Assembly: GCF_900102365.1 (NCBI RefSeq)
Contig: NZ_FOIN01000001.1
Span: 164,064-228,063 of the forward strand
DNA length: 64,000 bases
Direction of reading: 5' to 3'
Source: Thomasclavelia cocleata
Lineage (GTDB): Bacteria; Bacillota_I; Bacilli_A; Erysipelotrichales; Coprobacillaceae
This document shows, piece by piece, positions 24,835-35,493 of this stretch. Position 1 is the first letter of the stretch, and each line of letters begins with the position of its first letter. The position numbers and the translations under genes were made by a program. Below the pieces are notes generated by a model, which saw only the letters and a list, made by a program, of their open reading frames with translations, ran no database searches and was not told the origin of the DNA.

Positions 24835-25380
24835 TTATACTGTCAAAATCTCTTTTTCTTTAACCTTAGCAATTTCATCAATTTCTTTAACAAATTTATC
24901 AGTTAATTTTTGTATTTTTTCTTGTCCAGCCTTTATCTCATCTTCACTTCCATCAATTTTTTTTATTTCATCATTACCATCACGACGAATATTACGAATT
25001 GATACCTTAGCATTTTCAGCAAATTTCCAAACTTGTTTAGCAAACTCTTTACGACGTTCTTCTGTCAAAGCTGGTACCATGATTCTAATAATTTCACCAT
25101 CATTTTGAGGAGTCAATCCTAATTCAGCTTCATAAATACCATGTTCAATATCCTTAATGCTAGATTTATCATATGGCTTAATAACCAATTGACGACCTTC
25201 AACTACTGAAATACCTGCTATTTGATTAACTGGTGTTGGTGAACCATAATAACTAACCATAACTCGATCAAGCATTGCTGGATTAGCACGACCTGTTCTA
25301 ACAGTAGTTAAATCACGTTGGAAAGACTCAATAGTTTTATTCATTCTTTCAGTTGTATCTTCTAAAATCATATCTATCAT
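24835..25380 (-). CDS. frr: Ribosome recycling factor
   Basis: A 181-residue protein that, with EF-G, splits post-termination ribosomes. The start at 25380 is chosen because GGAGG, which also encodes the last codons of pyrH, lies about eight bases upstream; the longer frame is a pyrH shadow. Seen: TERMNKTIESFQRDLTTVRTGRANPAMLD, VSYYGSPTPVNQIA, ALTEERRKEFAK and VSIRNIRRDGND, all family signatures. Confidence 0.96.
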   Translation of the reverse strand: MIDMILEDTTERMNKTIESFQRDLTTVRTGRANPAMLDRVMVSYYGSPTPVNQIAGISVVEGRQLVIKPYDKSSIKDIEHGIYEAELGLTPQNDGEIIRIMVPALTEERRKEFAKQVWKFAENAKVSIRNIRRDGNDEIKKIDGSEDEIKAGQEKIQKLTDKFVKEIDEIAKVKEKEILTV

Positions 25381-25381
25381 T

Positions 25382-26098
25382 TTATTTTCCTCCTGTAATA
25401 GTTGTTCCAATTTTATCGCCATTACATGCTTTAGCAATATTTCCATCTTCAGACATATTAAATACGCATAAATCAATATTATTATCTTTACATAAAGTAA
25501 TAGCTGTTTGATCCATAATTTTCAAATCTTTTTGTAAGACATCAAAATATGAAATTTCTTCAAAACGTATAGCACTAGAATCCACTTTAGGATCAGCAGA
25601 ATATACACCATCAACTCCATTTTTTGCCATTAAAATCACATCAGCGTTAATTTCTGCTGCTCTTAAAGCTGCAGTTGTGTCGGTTGTAAAAAAAGGACTC
25701 CCTGTACCAGCTCCAAATATTACGATTCTTCCTTTTTCTAAATGACGGATAGCTCTTCTTCTAATATAAGGTTCTGCTACCTGACGCATTTCAATTGCAG
25801 AAAGAACCCTAGTTGGAACATCTATAGCCTCTAAAGCATTTTGTACTGCTAAACCATTCATTACTGTTGCCAACATTCCCATGTAATCAGCACTAGAACG
25901 ATCCATTCCCATATCAGCACCAGTTTTACCACGCCATAAGTTTCCTCCGCCACATACAATTGCAATTTCAACACCCAAGTTCTTGGCGTCTTTAATTTGA
26001 CGTGCAATATCAGCTACAGTTAAAGCACTTATTCCTGTCTTTTCTTCACCAGCTAAAGCCTCACCACTTAATTTCAATAATACCCGCTTATACTTCAT
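25382..26098 (-). CDS. pyrH: Uridylate kinase
   Basis: A 238-residue hexameric UMP kinase of pyrimidine nucleotide synthesis. The start at 26098 has AAGGAG correctly placed; the upstream extension is not used. Seen: [62 protein letters not shown] and [14 protein letters not shown]. It overlaps nothing upstream but is separated from tsf by a decayed region, whereas rpsB-tsf-pyrH-frr are usually contiguous. Confidence 0.96.
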   Translation of the reverse strand: MKYKRVLLKLSGEALAGEEKTGISALTVADIARQIKDAKNLGVEIAIVCGGGNLWRGKTGADMGMDRSSADYMGMLATVMNGLAVQNALEAIDVPTRVLSAIEMRQVAEPYIRRRAIRHLEKGRIVIFGAGTGSPFFTTDTTAALRAAEINADVILMAKNGVDGVYSADPKVDSSAIRFEEISYFDVLQKDLKIMDQTAITLCKDNNIDLCVFNMSEDGNIAKACNGDKIGTTITGGK

Positions 26099-26310
26099 AT
26101 TAATCTCCTTTTTTATAATTTCTTTAAAAAGATTTATGCATAATTTTGCATTTATCATCAACAATAATGATTACTTTTTCTCTAAAAAATTTATCATATT
26201 TTCTTCCTTTAGTCAAGGTACAATAGGCAGGTAAAAGAGTACACTGTGATTCGAAAATAAATTTGTCTCAACTTATCAAAAATGACTTTGTCCCATTTAT
26301 GTTGAGAAAA

Positions 26311-26432
26311 CTTATTGATAATGAGCATTTCTAAGTTATACTATTTCATCAAAAAAAGGTATATCGTTCCTTGTTTTTTACCTTTTTGATGATTTATTAG
26401 GTTCTTAGGAATCGAGGCTCATTGTCAATAAG
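26311..26432. repeat. Large imperfect palindrome (mobile-element-like)
   Basis: CTTATTGATAATGAGC at 26311-26326 is the inverted partner of GCTCATTGTCAATAAG at 26417-26432. Inside lies TCATCAAAAAAAGGTA, pairing with TACCTTTTTGATGA (about 26347-26393). Together they form a long two-part hairpin, like a MITE or a terminator-bearing element end. Confidence 0.55.
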
Positions 26433-26512
26433 GAAATTGGAATAAATTTTGGATATTTTCAAATTCGCTTGACATGAATCGTTTTGTAATTACTTGAATT
26501 TCATCATTGTCA

Positions 26513-26732
26513 TTACTCTTTCTCAGTTTCAAGAGAAGGCTTGAATCTTTTGTTTTTCACTTGATATATTACAATTGCGTAAAATAGAATCCAAAATCCC
26601 TCAGTATATGTTTTTTTATTCTGTAAGTCATTCCAATACCAAACTCCAACTAAAATTCCACATCTGTTTTATGGTAATAGTTACAAAAACAAGAATGGAT
26701 AATTTCACTGAATCAATCAAAACATATGTCAT
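26513..26732 (-). pseudogene. Frameshifted small membrane protein
   Basis: The minus strand begins MTYVLIDSVKLSILVFVTIT. After a one-base frameshift near an A-run it continues GVWYWNDLQNKKTYTEGFW ILFYAIVIYQVKNKRFKPS and ends ETEKE. With the shift repaired it would be about 73 residues with two membrane segments and a basic C-terminus. There is no good ribosome binding site. I do not recognise the family. Confidence 0.45.
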
Positions 26733-26748
26733 GCCCAGAATACAAAGT

Positions 26749-26783
26749 AAGAACCTTGAAAACACTAAATTTTCAAGGTTCTT
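26749..26783 (-). terminator. Terminator after tsf
   Basis: AAGAACCTTGAAAA (26749-26762) pairs perfectly with TTTTCAAGGTTCTT (26770-26783) around a seven-base loop. Ends the rpsB-tsf transcript. Confidence 0.85.
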
Positions 26784-26806
26784 ATTTAATATTTACAAAA
26801 ATAAAA

Positions 26807-27694
26807 TTATTTTCCCATTTGAGCAGCTACTTCTTCAGCAAAGTTTTCTTCTCTTTTTTCCATTCCTTCACCAACTTGGAATCTTACCATACTTAAAACT
26901 TTACCTTCACCTAAGAATTTAGCTACAGTTTCGTCAGGATTTTTAATAAATTCTTGATCAACTAAACACATTTCTTTTAAATTTTTGTTTAATCTACCCT
27001 CAACCATTTTTTCAACAATATTTTCTGGTTTAGGTTTAGCAGCTTGAGCATTTTCTTCCATTGCTTGAGCTTTTAATACTGCTAATTCATGATCTAATAC
27101 TTCTTGAGGAATAGCAGTTCTATCAATATATTGAGGATTTGAAGCAGCCACATGCATAGCAACATCACGAGCTTTTTCTGCAGTAGAGTTAGCAACTTTA
27201 ACGATCGCTGTCATTTTTCCACCCATATGAGAATAAGCACCAAATACTTCATCATCTTCTTTAGTTAATACTTCAAATCTTCTAAAACTTAATTTTTCAC
27301 CAATTTTTCCACTAGCTTCAGCAATAACTGTTTCTAAATTTTTACCATCCAATTCAACATTTAATGCTGCAGTTAAATCAGCTGGTTTGTTAGCTGCAAC
27401 AGTTTCACAAATCAACTTAACTAACCCTTGGAATTCTGCGTTTTTAGCTACGAAATCTGTTTCAGAGTTAACTTCAACGATTGCTGCAGTATTTCCATCT
27501 ACTACAAAAGCTGATAAACCTTCTGCTGCAATACGATCAGCTTTTTTAGCAGCCTTAGCAATACCTTTTTCTCTTAACCAGTCAAATGATTTTTCAATAT
27601 CACCTTCACAAGCTTCTAAAGCTTTTTTACAGTCCATCATTCCAGCACCAGTTTTTTCACGTAATTCTTTTACTAATTTTGCACTAATTGCCAT
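26807..27694 (-). CDS. tsf: Elongation factor Ts
   Basis: A 295-residue guanine-nucleotide exchange factor for EF-Tu. The N-terminal UBA-like domain has [21 protein letters not shown], followed by the core with the TDFVAKN motif ([12 protein letters not shown]) that contacts EF-Tu, and a C-terminal extension ending in EEVAAQMGK. Downstream of rpsB, spaced by about 70 bases. Confidence 0.97.
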   Translation of the reverse strand: MAISAKLVKELREKTGAGMMDCKKALEACEGDIEKSFDWLREKGIAKAAKKADRIAAEGLSAFVVDGNTAAIVEVNSETDFVAKNAEFQGLVKLICETVAANKPADLTAALNVELDGKNLETVIAEASGKIGEKLSFRRFEVLTKEDDEVFGAYSHMGGKMTAIVKVANSTAEKARDVAMHVAASNPQYIDRTAIPQEVLDHELAVLKAQAMEENAQAAKPKPENIVEKMVEGRLNKNLKEMCLVDQEFIKNPDETVAKFLGEGKVLSMVRFQVGEGMEKREENFAEEVAAQMGK

Positions 27695-27763
27695 TTTATT
27701 ATCTCCTTTATTATATATTTTTATTTAAAAAGGAAAAGCCATGCTTTCCCTTATTCTACAGAA

Positions 27764-28624
27764 TTATTTTTCAGTTCCAGCTGCGTTATCTTTATTTGGT
27801 CTTGGAGCATTATTTCTTCTAGGATTAGGTCTTCCACCTTTATTTCTAGGAGCTCTTCTTTGATTGTTTTCAACTGAAGTGATTGCATCATTCATAGATA
27901 CTTCTTTATCATCTTCATCTTTAATGTACGCTACAGTTAAAGGTTCATTTTTTGCTTCACAAATTGCATCAGCCATTGCAGCAACAATTAATTTAACTGC
28001 TCTAATAGCATCATCATTAGCTGGGATAACATAATCAACTTCATCAGGATCACAGTTAGTATCAACAATACCAAATACTGGGATTCCTAAAATTCTTGCT
28101 TCAGCAACTGCATTATGTTCAGCTTTTGGATCAACAACGAATAAAGCATTAGGTAATCTTCTCATTTCTTTGATACCACCTAAGTTCTTTTCTAACTTAG
28201 CAGCTTCTTTTTTAAGCAATATAACTTCTTTTTTTGGTAATAATTCAAAAGTACCATCAGCTTCCATTTTTTCTAATTCAATTAATCTTCTAATTCTTTT
28301 TTGAATTGTCTTAAAGTTTGTTAAAGTTCCCCCTAACCAGCGAGAATTAACATAAAAACTTTCTGAACGGATAGCTTCTTCTTTTACAGCTTCTTGAGCT
28401 TGTTTTTTAGTACCAACAAATAATACTTTTCCACCTTTAGCAGCGATTTCATTCATTGCTTTATAAGCTTCATCAATTTTTTTAGATGATTTTTGTAAAT
28501 CAATAATATAAATTCCATTTCTTGCTGTAAAGATGTATGGAGCCATTTTAGGATTCCATCTTTTTGTTTGATGTCCAAAATGAACACCTACTTCTAATAA
28601 TTTTTTCATTGAAATTACTGACAT
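27764..28624 (-). CDS. rpsB: 30S ribosomal protein S2
   Basis: A 286-residue small-subunit protein. Seen: [58 protein letters not shown] and [27 protein letters not shown]. About 40 residues of basic, Asn/Arg/Pro-rich tail ([20 protein letters not shown]) extend beyond the usual end; such disordered tails vary between species. A structured leader and a SigA promoter lie upstream. Confidence 0.97.
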   Translation of the reverse strand: MSVISMKKLLEVGVHFGHQTKRWNPKMAPYIFTARNGIYIIDLQKSSKKIDEAYKAMNEIAAKGGKVLFVGTKKQAQEAVKEEAIRSESFYVNSRWLGGTLTNFKTIQKRIRRLIELEKMEADGTFELLPKKEVILLKKEAAKLEKNLGGIKEMRRLPNALFVVDPKAEHNAVAEARILGIPVFGIVDTNCDPDEVDYVIPANDDAIRAVKLIVAAMADAICEAKNEPLTVAYIKDEDDKEVSMNDAITSVENNQRRAPRNKGGRPNPRRNNAPRPNKDNAAGTEK

Positions 28625-28725
28625 TGTAACTTCCTCCTTTTTGTTTTTCCTCCATTATTTCGAACACTTATCACCTAATCAGGCACTAGATAAGTGAATT
28701 CATAATGTGTGTATTTTCATACCTG
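28625..28725 (-). promoter_or_regulatory. rpsB leader RNA with a conserved-looking hairpin
   Basis: The 100-base leader folds through CACTTATC/GATAAGTG (28665-28672 with 28689-28696), with CCT/AGG pairing inside the loop. Ribosomal protein S2 often regulates its own operon through such leaders; assignment to a particular family is not possible by eye. Confidence 0.5.
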
Positions 28726-28729
28726 ACAT

Positions 28730-28758
28730 ATTCTATCATAAAAAACCTAGCCATACAA
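28730..28758 (-). promoter_or_regulatory. SigA promoter of rpsB-tsf
   Basis: On the minus strand TTGTAT, 17 bases and TAGAAT give a good vegetative promoter with a start near 28723. Confidence 0.65.
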
Positions 28759-28783
28759 GCATATTTTTTTAATTTTCTTTATT

Positions 28784-29689
28784 TTATCTACTTCGTGGAT
28801 GTGCACACAAATATACTTCTTTTAAATGATCTTTTGTAATATGAGTATATATTTGTGTTGTAGCTAAATTTTCATGCCCTAAGAGTTCTTGCACAGTTCT
28901 AATATCAGCTCCAGCATTTAATAAATGTGTTGCAAAAGAATGACGAATAGTATGTGGATGAATTTTTTTAGTTGGATCGTAATGTCGTGTTACTCGATCA
29001 ACTATATCTTCAACCCCACGATTTGTTAGAGGATTACCAAATTTATTAACAAAAACAAAGTTATGACCTTCATTTTTAATCATTAAACTTGTTCTAGCCT
29101 CTTCAATATAATTTATCAGCCAATCACGGGCATATTCATGAAATGGAACATAACGATCTTTATTTCCTTTTCCATGAATCAATAAAATCATTTGACCAAG
29201 ATCAATATCGAATATTTGTAAATTAACAACTTCTGAACATCGTAAACCTGAAGCATACATCAATTCCAACATTGCTTTATTACGAACCCCTAAATCATCT
29301 TTTGTTTCAATACTCTCCAATAAATCAAGCATCTCTTCTAAAAAAAGAAAATCTGGATTACGCTGAGTAGTTTTTTGAGACTCAACTAATAAAAATGGAT
29401 TATCTAAAATTAATTCCTCTTTCAATAAATAGTTAAAAAAACTACGTAACGCACTTAACTTATGATTGATTGATGTTTTAGCTAAATTTTCTTCATACAA
29501 TTTTGTTAAATAACCACGTAGCATCAAATAATTAACGTCATTATAATCAGTAATTGCTTCTTGATTTAAAAAATAAATAAAATGCTTGATTTGACGATTA
29601 TATGATTCAATTGTTTTAATCGAATAATGTCGTTGATATTGAAGGTACTCAAGATATTGACCTGCTAGTTTATCCAAGTTCATTTTCAT
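28784..29689 (-). CDS. xerC: Tyrosine recombinase, XerC/XerD type
   Basis: A 301-residue site-specific recombinase. The N-terminal SAM-like core-binding domain ([26 protein letters not shown]) is followed by a catalytic domain with Arg in [11 protein letters not shown], then [27 protein letters not shown] and the nucleophile Tyr in TQIYTHIT. Position after trmFO matches the XerC/CodV slot of Bacillus, so a role in chromosome dimer resolution is likely; XerC versus XerD cannot be proved by motif. Overlaps trmFO by 20 bases. Confidence 0.9.
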   Translation of the reverse strand: MKMNLDKLAGQYLEYLQYQRHYSIKTIESYNRQIKHFIYFLNQEAITDYNDVNYLMLRGYLTKLYEENLAKTSINHKLSALRSFFNYLLKEELILDNPFLLVESQKTTQRNPDFLFLEEMLDLLESIETKDDLGVRNKAMLELMYASGLRCSEVVNLQIFDIDLGQMILLIHGKGNKDRYVPFHEYARDWLINYIEEARTSLMIKNEGHNFVFVNKFGNPLTNRGVEDIVDRVTRHYDPTKKIHPHTIRHSFATHLLNAGADIRTVQELLGHENLATTQIYTHITKDHLKEVYLCAHPRSR

Positions 29690-30974
29690 TCACAAATTTT
29701 TTCATTGTATCCAATGCTCGAGTGGCATAAGCTGCTTTTCGTTCTTTCTTTTTTATACGAATCGAAAAATCTGGTAATATTCCAAAATTTGCTTTCATTG
29801 GCTGAAAATTCTCTTTTGAAGCATTAATAACATAATTAGCTAGAGAGCCCATAACTGTTTCATTAGGAAAAACTAACATTTCTTTACCTTCTAGCATTCT
29901 TGCCATATTTATTCCTGCTACCATTCCACTTTGAGCAGATTCTACATATCCTTCAACACCTGTAATTTGACCTGCCATAAATATATCTGGATAAGTCTTT
30001 AGCTGATATGTATTCAATAAATGCTTAGGTGAACAAATAAAACTATTTCTGTGCATTACTCCATAACGAACAAAATTAGCATTTTCAAGTCCTGGAATCA
30101 TTTGTATTATTCTTTTTTGTTCAGGCCAGGTAAGATGTGTCTGAAAACCAACAATATTGTATAAACTTGCTTGCACATTATCTTGTCGTAATTGTACTAC
30201 AGCATATGGTCGAGTTCCATCAGGAGCAGTTAATCCAACAGGTTTCATGGGCCCAAATAATAAAGTCTGTTTTCCTCGTCTAGCCATCTCTTCAAAAGGC
30301 ATACAGCCTTCAAAAAATTTTTCTTCAAAATCTTTTGGTTTTACCACTTTTGCATTAATCAATGCATCATAAAAAGATTCAAACTGTTCTTCATTCATTG
30401 GACAATTTATATACTCATTATCCCCCTTATCATAACGTGATTTATAATAAGCAATATCAAAGTTAATACTTTCCTTAGTAACGATTGGTGCTGCAGCATC
30501 AAAAAAATAAAAATAATCTTCACCTAATTTATCTTTAATTGCATTAGATAAACTATCACTAGTTAAGGGACCAGAAGCAATAATTGTCTTTCCCTTTGGA
30601 AATTCTGTTACCTCTTCATGAATTACTTCTACCAAAGGATGATTAACAATATAATCTGTTATCGCCTTTGAAAAATTATCACGATCCACTGCCAAAGCTC
30701 CCCCAGCTGGAACTTGATGTATTCTTGCAAATTTAATAATGATACTATCCATCATTTCCATTTCTGCTTTTAAAACCCCTACAGCATTACCAGTTCCATC
30801 AGCTCGTAAAGAATTTGAACAAACTAATTCGGCAAAATTTTCACTATGATGTGCTGGTGTCATTTTTTTAGGACGCATTTCATATAAACGCACCCTATAT
30901 CCTCTTTTCACTAATTGATGACAAGCTTCTACACCAGCTAATCCTGCCCCAATTATATTTACTATTTTCTCCAT
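29670..30974 (-). CDS. trmFO: Methylenetetrahydrofolate-tRNA-(uracil-5-)-methyltransferase TrmFO
   Basis: A 434-residue folate- and FAD-dependent enzyme that makes m5U54 in tRNA in most Gram-positives. Seen: [20 protein letters not shown] (FAD-binding Rossmann), [29 protein letters not shown] and SGLVSAQ-like [11 protein letters not shown]. Full length. In the Bacillus order topA-trmFO-xerC. Confidence 0.96.
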   Translation of the reverse strand: MEKIVNIIGAGLAGVEACHQLVKRGYRVRLYEMRPKKMTPAHHSENFAELVCSNSLRADGTGNAVGVLKAEMEMMDSIIIKFARIHQVPAGGALAVDRDNFSKAITDYIVNHPLVEVIHEEVTEFPKGKTIIASGPLTSDSLSNAIKDKLGEDYFYFFDAAAPIVTKESINFDIAYYKSRYDKGDNEYINCPMNEEQFESFYDALINAKVVKPKDFEEKFFEGCMPFEEMARRGKQTLLFGPMKPVGLTAPDGTRPYAVVQLRQDNVQASLYNIVGFQTHLTWPEQKRIIQMIPGLENANFVRYGVMHRNSFICSPKHLLNTYQLKTYPDIFMAGQITGVEGYVESAQSGMVAGINMARMLEGKEMLVFPNETVMGSLANYVINASKENFQPMKANFGILPDFSIRIKKKERKAAYATRALDTMKKFVNENELG

Positions 30975-31018
30975 TTTATATCACCTTCTATAGTTTATCA
31001 TTTCTAATTTGAAAACAA

Positions 31019-31041
31019 AAGTAGAACTTTACGTCCTACTT
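31019..31041 (-). terminator. topA terminator overlapping its stop codon
   Basis: On the minus strand AAGTAGGAC and GTTCTACTT pair (one G-U pair) around five bases, followed by a T-rich tract. The topA stop (TAG) is within the stem. Confidence 0.75.
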
Positions 31042-33108
31042 GATAATTGTTTTACATTTTGGGTAATTCGAGCAAGCTTTGAATTCACCCCAGCGTCCCT
31101 GTTTAATTACAACTGGCGACCCACAATTTGGACATGTTTCATCAGTCATAACAGGTTCTTTTTTCTTTGAATTTTTAATATATTTACATTCTGGATAATT
31201 TGAACATGCTTCAAAACGACCAAAACGACCATTCTTAAAAACCATCTTACTGCCACACTTAGGACAATCTTCACCAGTATACTCAATTTCTACAGGATCT
31301 TTTTTTACATACTTGCATTCTGGATAGTTTTCACAAGCCACAAAAGTTCCATAACGACCTTTACGTTCAACTAGATCATGACCACATTCAGGACACTTTT
31401 CACCTGTTTTCTTTGGAGCAATTACTTCCATCTTATCATATGCATTATCTAACAATGGCTGGAAGATATCCATAAAACTTTGTAAAGCACTAACATAATC
31501 ATCTTCACCTTCAGCGATATCATCTAATTCATGTTCCATTTTAGCAGTATATTCAACATTGATAATATCATTGAAATATTGAGTTAAACGATCACTTGTT
31601 AAAATACCAGATTCAGTTGGTTTGAAAGTCTTTTCAATCAATTCAACATATCCTCTAGTTTGAATCGTATCAATAATCATTGCATACGTACTTGGACGTC
31701 CAATTCCTAATTCTTCCATTTCCTTTATTAATTTAGCTTCACTATAACGAGCAGGTGGTTTAGTAAAATGCTGACTCTTTTCAATCTTTTTACTTTCTAA
31801 AATCTCTTTTTCTGTAAGAATTGGTAATAATTCATTATTTTGTTTTTCGTAAGCCCCATAAACTCTTAGATAACCATCAAATTTAATTACCGAACCACTA
31901 GCCTTGAATTCATAACCATTATTCATCATTGAAACTGAAGTTGCATCAAATTTAGCAGGTGCCATTAGCGAAGCCATAGCCCGAGAATAGATCAAAGCAT
32001 ATAATTTATACTCTTCTGGCTTTAAAAACTCTTTTACACTTTCTGGTGTTCTAAGTGCACTGGTAGGACGAATCCCTTCATGAGCATCTTGAACATTTTC
32101 AGTTTTTTTACTAACTTTAACTTTTCCAATGTAATCTTTACCATATTTTTCATTAATATATTCTTGAGCACTACTTACAAATGAATCAGATAATCGTGTT
32201 GAATCAGTACGCATATACGTAATTAAACCAACAGTTTCATCTTCTAATGTTATCCCCTCATAAAGTTTTTGAGCAATTGACATTGTTCTTCTTGCTTTAT
32301 AACCAAGTTTAGATGAAGCTTCCTGTTGTAAAGTAGATGTAATAAAAGGAGGTTTAGATTCTCTTTTTTTGGTAGTCTTTTTTACATTTGCAATTTCAAA
32401 TTCTTTATTTAAAGATTCATAAATCGCACTTGCTTCTTCACCATTTTTAATTTCTAATTTCTTATTATTATATTTAGCAAGCTCACCAGTAAATTCAATT
32501 TCATCTTTTTCAAACTCAGCTTTGATCTTCCAATATTCCTGAGGAACAAAAGCTTCAATCTCACGTTCTTTTTCAACAATCAAACGCAAAGCAACAGACT
32601 GAACACGTCCAGCACTTTTAGATTTAATCTTTTTTTGTAATAATTTTGATAATTTAAATCCAATGATTCGATCAAGAACTCTTCTTGTTTCCTGTGATTT
32701 AACTAAATTTTGATCAATTTTACGAGGATGACTCAAAGCATCAACTACTGCATCTTTAGTTACCTCATTAAAAACAACTCGATTTTCTTTATCCATATCA
32801 ACATTCAGCACCTGTGCTAAATGCCATGATATCGCTTCTCCTTCACGATCAGGGTCAGTTGCCAAATATATATCATCTGACTCTTTTACTAATTGTTTTA
32901 ATTCTTTAACAACATCACGCTTATCTTTATTTATTACATATTTAGGTATAAATTTGTTTTCAACATCTACACCTAATCCCTCTTTTCCAGAAGTAGCCAA
33001 ATCCCTAACATGACCTTTTGATGAAGTAACAATATAATCACTTCCCAAATATTTTTCAATTGTTTTGGATTTTGATGGCGATTCGACAATAACTATTTTT
33101 TTGCTCAT
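31036..33108 (-). CDS. topA: DNA topoisomerase I
   Basis: A 690-residue type IA topoisomerase relaxing negative supercoils. Start at 33108 after GGAGG. The Toprim domain begins KKIVIVESPSKSKTIEKYLG and includes DPDREGEAISWHL. The nucleophile is the Tyr of VGLITYMRTDSTRLS. Three C-terminal four-Cys zinc ribbons follow: CPECGHDL to CKYV, CPKCGSKM to CKYI, and CPNCGSPV to CKTI, each with the YP-x-CK ending. A SigA promoter lies between it and dprA. Confidence 0.97.
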   Translation of the reverse strand: MSKKIVIVESPSKSKTIEKYLGSDYIVTSSKGHVRDLATSGKEGLGVDVENKFIPKYVINKDKRDVVKELKQLVKESDDIYLATDPDREGEAISWHLAQVLNVDMDKENRVVFNEVTKDAVVDALSHPRKIDQNLVKSQETRRVLDRIIGFKLSKLLQKKIKSKSAGRVQSVALRLIVEKEREIEAFVPQEYWKIKAEFEKDEIEFTGELAKYNNKKLEIKNGEEASAIYESLNKEFEIANVKKTTKKRESKPPFITSTLQQEASSKLGYKARRTMSIAQKLYEGITLEDETVGLITYMRTDSTRLSDSFVSSAQEYINEKYGKDYIGKVKVSKKTENVQDAHEGIRPTSALRTPESVKEFLKPEEYKLYALIYSRAMASLMAPAKFDATSVSMMNNGYEFKASGSVIKFDGYLRVYGAYEKQNNELLPILTEKEILESKKIEKSQHFTKPPARYSEAKLIKEMEELGIGRPSTYAMIIDTIQTRGYVELIEKTFKPTESGILTSDRLTQYFNDIINVEYTAKMEHELDDIAEGEDDYVSALQSFMDIFQPLLDNAYDKMEVIAPKKTGEKCPECGHDLVERKGRYGTFVACENYPECKYVKKDPVEIEYTGEDCPKCGSKMVFKNGRFGRFEACSNYPECKYIKNSKKKEPVMTDETCPNCGSPVVIKQGRWGEFKACSNYPKCKTIIK

Positions 33109-33134
33109 TTCATTTCCTCCACACGAATAACACA

Positions 33135-33163
33135 ATTATTAGTGTTTTTTATTCTTTTGTCAA
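33135..33163 (-). promoter_or_regulatory. SigA promoter of topA
   Basis: On the minus strand TTGACA, 17 bases and AATAAT. The leader then contains a small AACAC/GTGTT hairpin. Confidence 0.7.
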
Positions 33164-33183
33164 TACAAATTTAAAAAAAGTGT

Positions 33184-33936
33184 TTAATCATCAATAATAT
33201 CATTAATATCCATAACTAATTTTGCACCTTGTTGAATCAAATGATTACACCCCAAAGCATCACCTACTCTACCTGGAATACAATAAATATCTTTTCCTTG
33301 CTCTAAAGCATGGCCAACTGTAATCATTGTCCCACTTCGCTTATTTGCCTCAGTTACTAATATAGATTCACTCAACCCTGAAATTATGCGATTCCTCCGG
33401 GGAAAATTAAATTTCTTTGGTACTAAATTACCAGGATATTCACTAATAATCAACTGATTATTTTTCATTGCCTGATATACTGACTTATTTTTCAGTGGAT
33501 AACAATAATCAATACCACTACCTAAAACTGCAATTGTTTTACCTAAATTATTCATTGCGCTTTTATGTGCAATCACATCAATTCCCAAAGCCAAACCACT
33601 TACAATTGTGTAATTTTCTTTAACCAAACTAGCAACCATTGCCTTTGTTACTTCAGTTCCATAATCACTAGGATGACGCATTCCAATAACTCCAATACAC
33701 TTAGTAGCAGTCAACGTTAAATCACCATAATAGAATAAAACAAATGGTGGGCAACTAATTTCTTTTAATGCACTTGGATAGTCTTTTGATATTATGGTTG
33801 TATATTGTGATTTTAAACTTTTTAATAACCTTTCTTTCAATAAAACATCTACTTTTTCTTTACACTTTAAAGCTTGATATATTTTATCAAAGTCTCCTTG
33901 ATATTTTAACGAAAAATATAATAGAATTTCCTCCAC
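33184..33936 (-). CDS. dprA: DNA-processing protein DprA (Smf)
   Basis: A 250-residue protein that loads RecA on incoming single-stranded DNA during transformation and is conserved also in non-transforming species. The Rossmann-like domain is seen in CIGVIGMRHPSDYGTEVTKAM, YTIVSGLALGIDVIAHKSAM, IAVLGSGIDYCYP and NRIISGLSESILVTEANKRSGTMITVGHALEQG. N-terminal SAM domain is reduced; length is below the usual 280-300. Neighbours rnhB and topA give the standard order. Confidence 0.95.
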   Translation of the reverse strand: MEEILLYFSLKYQGDFDKIYQALKCKEKVDVLLKERLLKSLKSQYTTIISKDYPSALKEISCPPFVLFYYGDLTLTATKCIGVIGMRHPSDYGTEVTKAMVASLVKENYTIVSGLALGIDVIAHKSAMNNLGKTIAVLGSGIDYCYPLKNKSVYQAMKNNQLIISEYPGNLVPKKFNFPRRNRIISGLSESILVTEANKRSGTMITVGHALEQGKDIYCIPGRVGDALGCNHLIQQGAKLVMDINDIIDD

Positions 33937-34008
33937 TATTTATCACCTCATTATCTTTTACCCCAACAAATATATCATTACTACAAAAAAAATAAACAAA
34001 TATCATTT

Positions 34009-34629
34009 TCACAAATTAAATGACATTTGTTTATTTAGAATTCTTTGAACAGGTGCAAAAGATTTACGATGAATTGGACAAATTCCATACTTTTCAATCG
34101 CTTCTTTATGCATTTTGGTAACATAACCCTTATGCTTATCAAAACCATATTCTGGATATACTCTTGCATATTCCTCCATTAATCTATCTCGTGTTACTTT
34201 AGCTAGAATACTGGCCGCACCAATTGAAATACTCTTCGCATCACCTTTAATAATTGCTTCATGATTTATATAATTTAAGGGCATAGCATCACTTAATGCA
34301 AACATATTATCACGTTTTAAGTTCTCTAAACATTTTTCCATTCCCTGTTTACTTGCTTGATATACATTTAACTTATCAACATCTTCAACACTTATAATTT
34401 CTATATCATAAGCTAAAGCATTATCAATCACTAAAGCATATAATTCTTCACGTTTTTTCTTTGAAAGCTGTTTAGAGTCATTGATTCTTTCATCATAAAA
34501 ACCTTTAGGAAAAATAACTCCTGCCACAACTAACTCACCAGCCATTGGTCCTCGGCCTGCTTCATCTAAACCAATTATATAATCATAACCTTCTTGATAA
34601 TATTTAGTTTCATATTCATAACGTATCAT
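34009..34629 (-). CDS. rnhB: Ribonuclease HII
   Basis: A 206-residue enzyme cutting RNA in RNA-DNA hybrids and single ribonucleotides in DNA. Start at 34629, inside the end of rbgA; the longer frame upstream is an rbgA shadow. Catalytic acids appear in IIGLDEAGRGPMAGELVVAGVIF (Asp-Glu), LSDAMPLNYI and SIGAASILAKVTRDRLMEEY. Coupled to rbgA by a 14-base overlap. Confidence 0.95.
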   Translation of the reverse strand: MIRYEYETKYYQEGYDYIIGLDEAGRGPMAGELVVAGVIFPKGFYDERINDSKQLSKKKREELYALVIDNALAYDIEIISVEDVDKLNVYQASKQGMEKCLENLKRDNMFALSDAMPLNYINHEAIIKGDAKSISIGAASILAKVTRDRLMEEYARVYPEYGFDKHKGYVTKMHKEAIEKYGICPIHRKSFAPVQRILNKQMSFNL

Positions 34630-35482
34630 CTGGTCTCTCCCACGTAATCTTCCCCATACTGCCATCAAATATATCATTAAAAAAAACTTCCATTACACGA
34701 TCATAATCAGTATACCCACGAACTGGTTTAATTTTTCGATTTTTAGCAATATCATCATATGCTTTTTCTACCCAGTCATCATTAAAATCAATTTCAATAT
34801 CATAACGATCCATTACTCTTTTAGGATATACAGCCTCTAAATATTTAACCGCATATATAAATAACTCATCTAATGGTAAAATATCTTGTTTAATAGAACC
34901 AATTAAAGCAATATTACGAGCTATATTGATATCTTCAAACCGCGGCCATAACACTCCTGGCGTATCAAATAATTCAAAATCCTTATCAACGCGAATAATC
35001 TGTTGTGCTTTAGTCACTCCTGGACGATTACCCGTAACTGTTGCTTTACGCTTGGCTAAACGATTAATGAAAGTAGATTTTCCAACATTTGGAATTCCTA
35101 ACACCATTGCCCGCATCGCTCGTGGTTTTAACCCCCGTTTTGCTTCACGTTCCATCTTTTCTTTTAAAATTTCTTTACTGATATTAATAACTAACTGATA
35201 CTCATTAAAATTCTTTAAATTAACACATATTGCATCTATATTTTTCTTTTTAAAGTACTCAATCCATTTATTTGTAACTCTTTCATCAGCCAAATCCTTT
35301 TTGGTCATTACAATTAATCTTGGTTTATTATTACAAATCTGATCAAACATTGGATTTTTAGAAGAAAGTGGAGCCCTTGCATCCACCAATTCAATAACAA
35401 TATCAATTAATTTTATTTTTTCACTAATTTCTCTTCGTGCTTTGGCCATATGTCCTGGAAACCATTGAATTTGTTTTGACAT
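34616..35482 (-). CDS. rbgA: Ribosome biogenesis GTPase RbgA (YlqF)
   Basis: A 288-residue circularly permuted GTPase required for late assembly of the 50S subunit. N-terminal IQWFPGHMAKARREI. G motifs appear in permuted order: VMTKKDLAD (G4), then GIPNVGKSTFINRLAKRK (G1) and DTPGVLWPRF (G3). Starts 11 bases after lepB, overlaps rnhB. Confidence 0.97.
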   Translation of the reverse strand: MSKQIQWFPGHMAKARREISEKIKLIDIVIELVDARAPLSSKNPMFDQICNNKPRLIVMTKKDLADERVTNKWIEYFKKKNIDAICVNLKNFNEYQLVINISKEILKEKMEREAKRGLKPRAMRAMVLGIPNVGKSTFINRLAKRKATVTGNRPGVTKAQQIIRVDKDFELFDTPGVLWPRFEDINIARNIALIGSIKQDILPLDELFIYAVKYLEAVYPKRVMDRYDIEIDFNDDWVEKAYDDIAKNRKIKPVRGYTDYDRVMEVFFNDIFDGSMGKITWERPDDTL

Positions 35483-35493
35483 ACTCTACCTCC

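Larger units (their letters stand above)
26165..26745. other. Decayed island between pyrH and tsf
   Basis: About 640 bases interrupt the otherwise compact rpsB-tsf-pyrH-frr cluster (measured to the tsf stop). No intact gene is present. It holds a 122-base imperfect palindrome (26311-26432) and a frameshifted small membrane protein (26513-26732). Base composition is slightly less AT-rich than other gaps. No target duplication or transposase was recognised. Confidence 0.6.

Noticed and set aside
28784-29689. The XerC-type recombinase as a phage integrase
   Set aside because: It overlaps trmFO in the standard topA-trmFO-xerC order, so it is the chromosomal recombinase rather than an element integrase.
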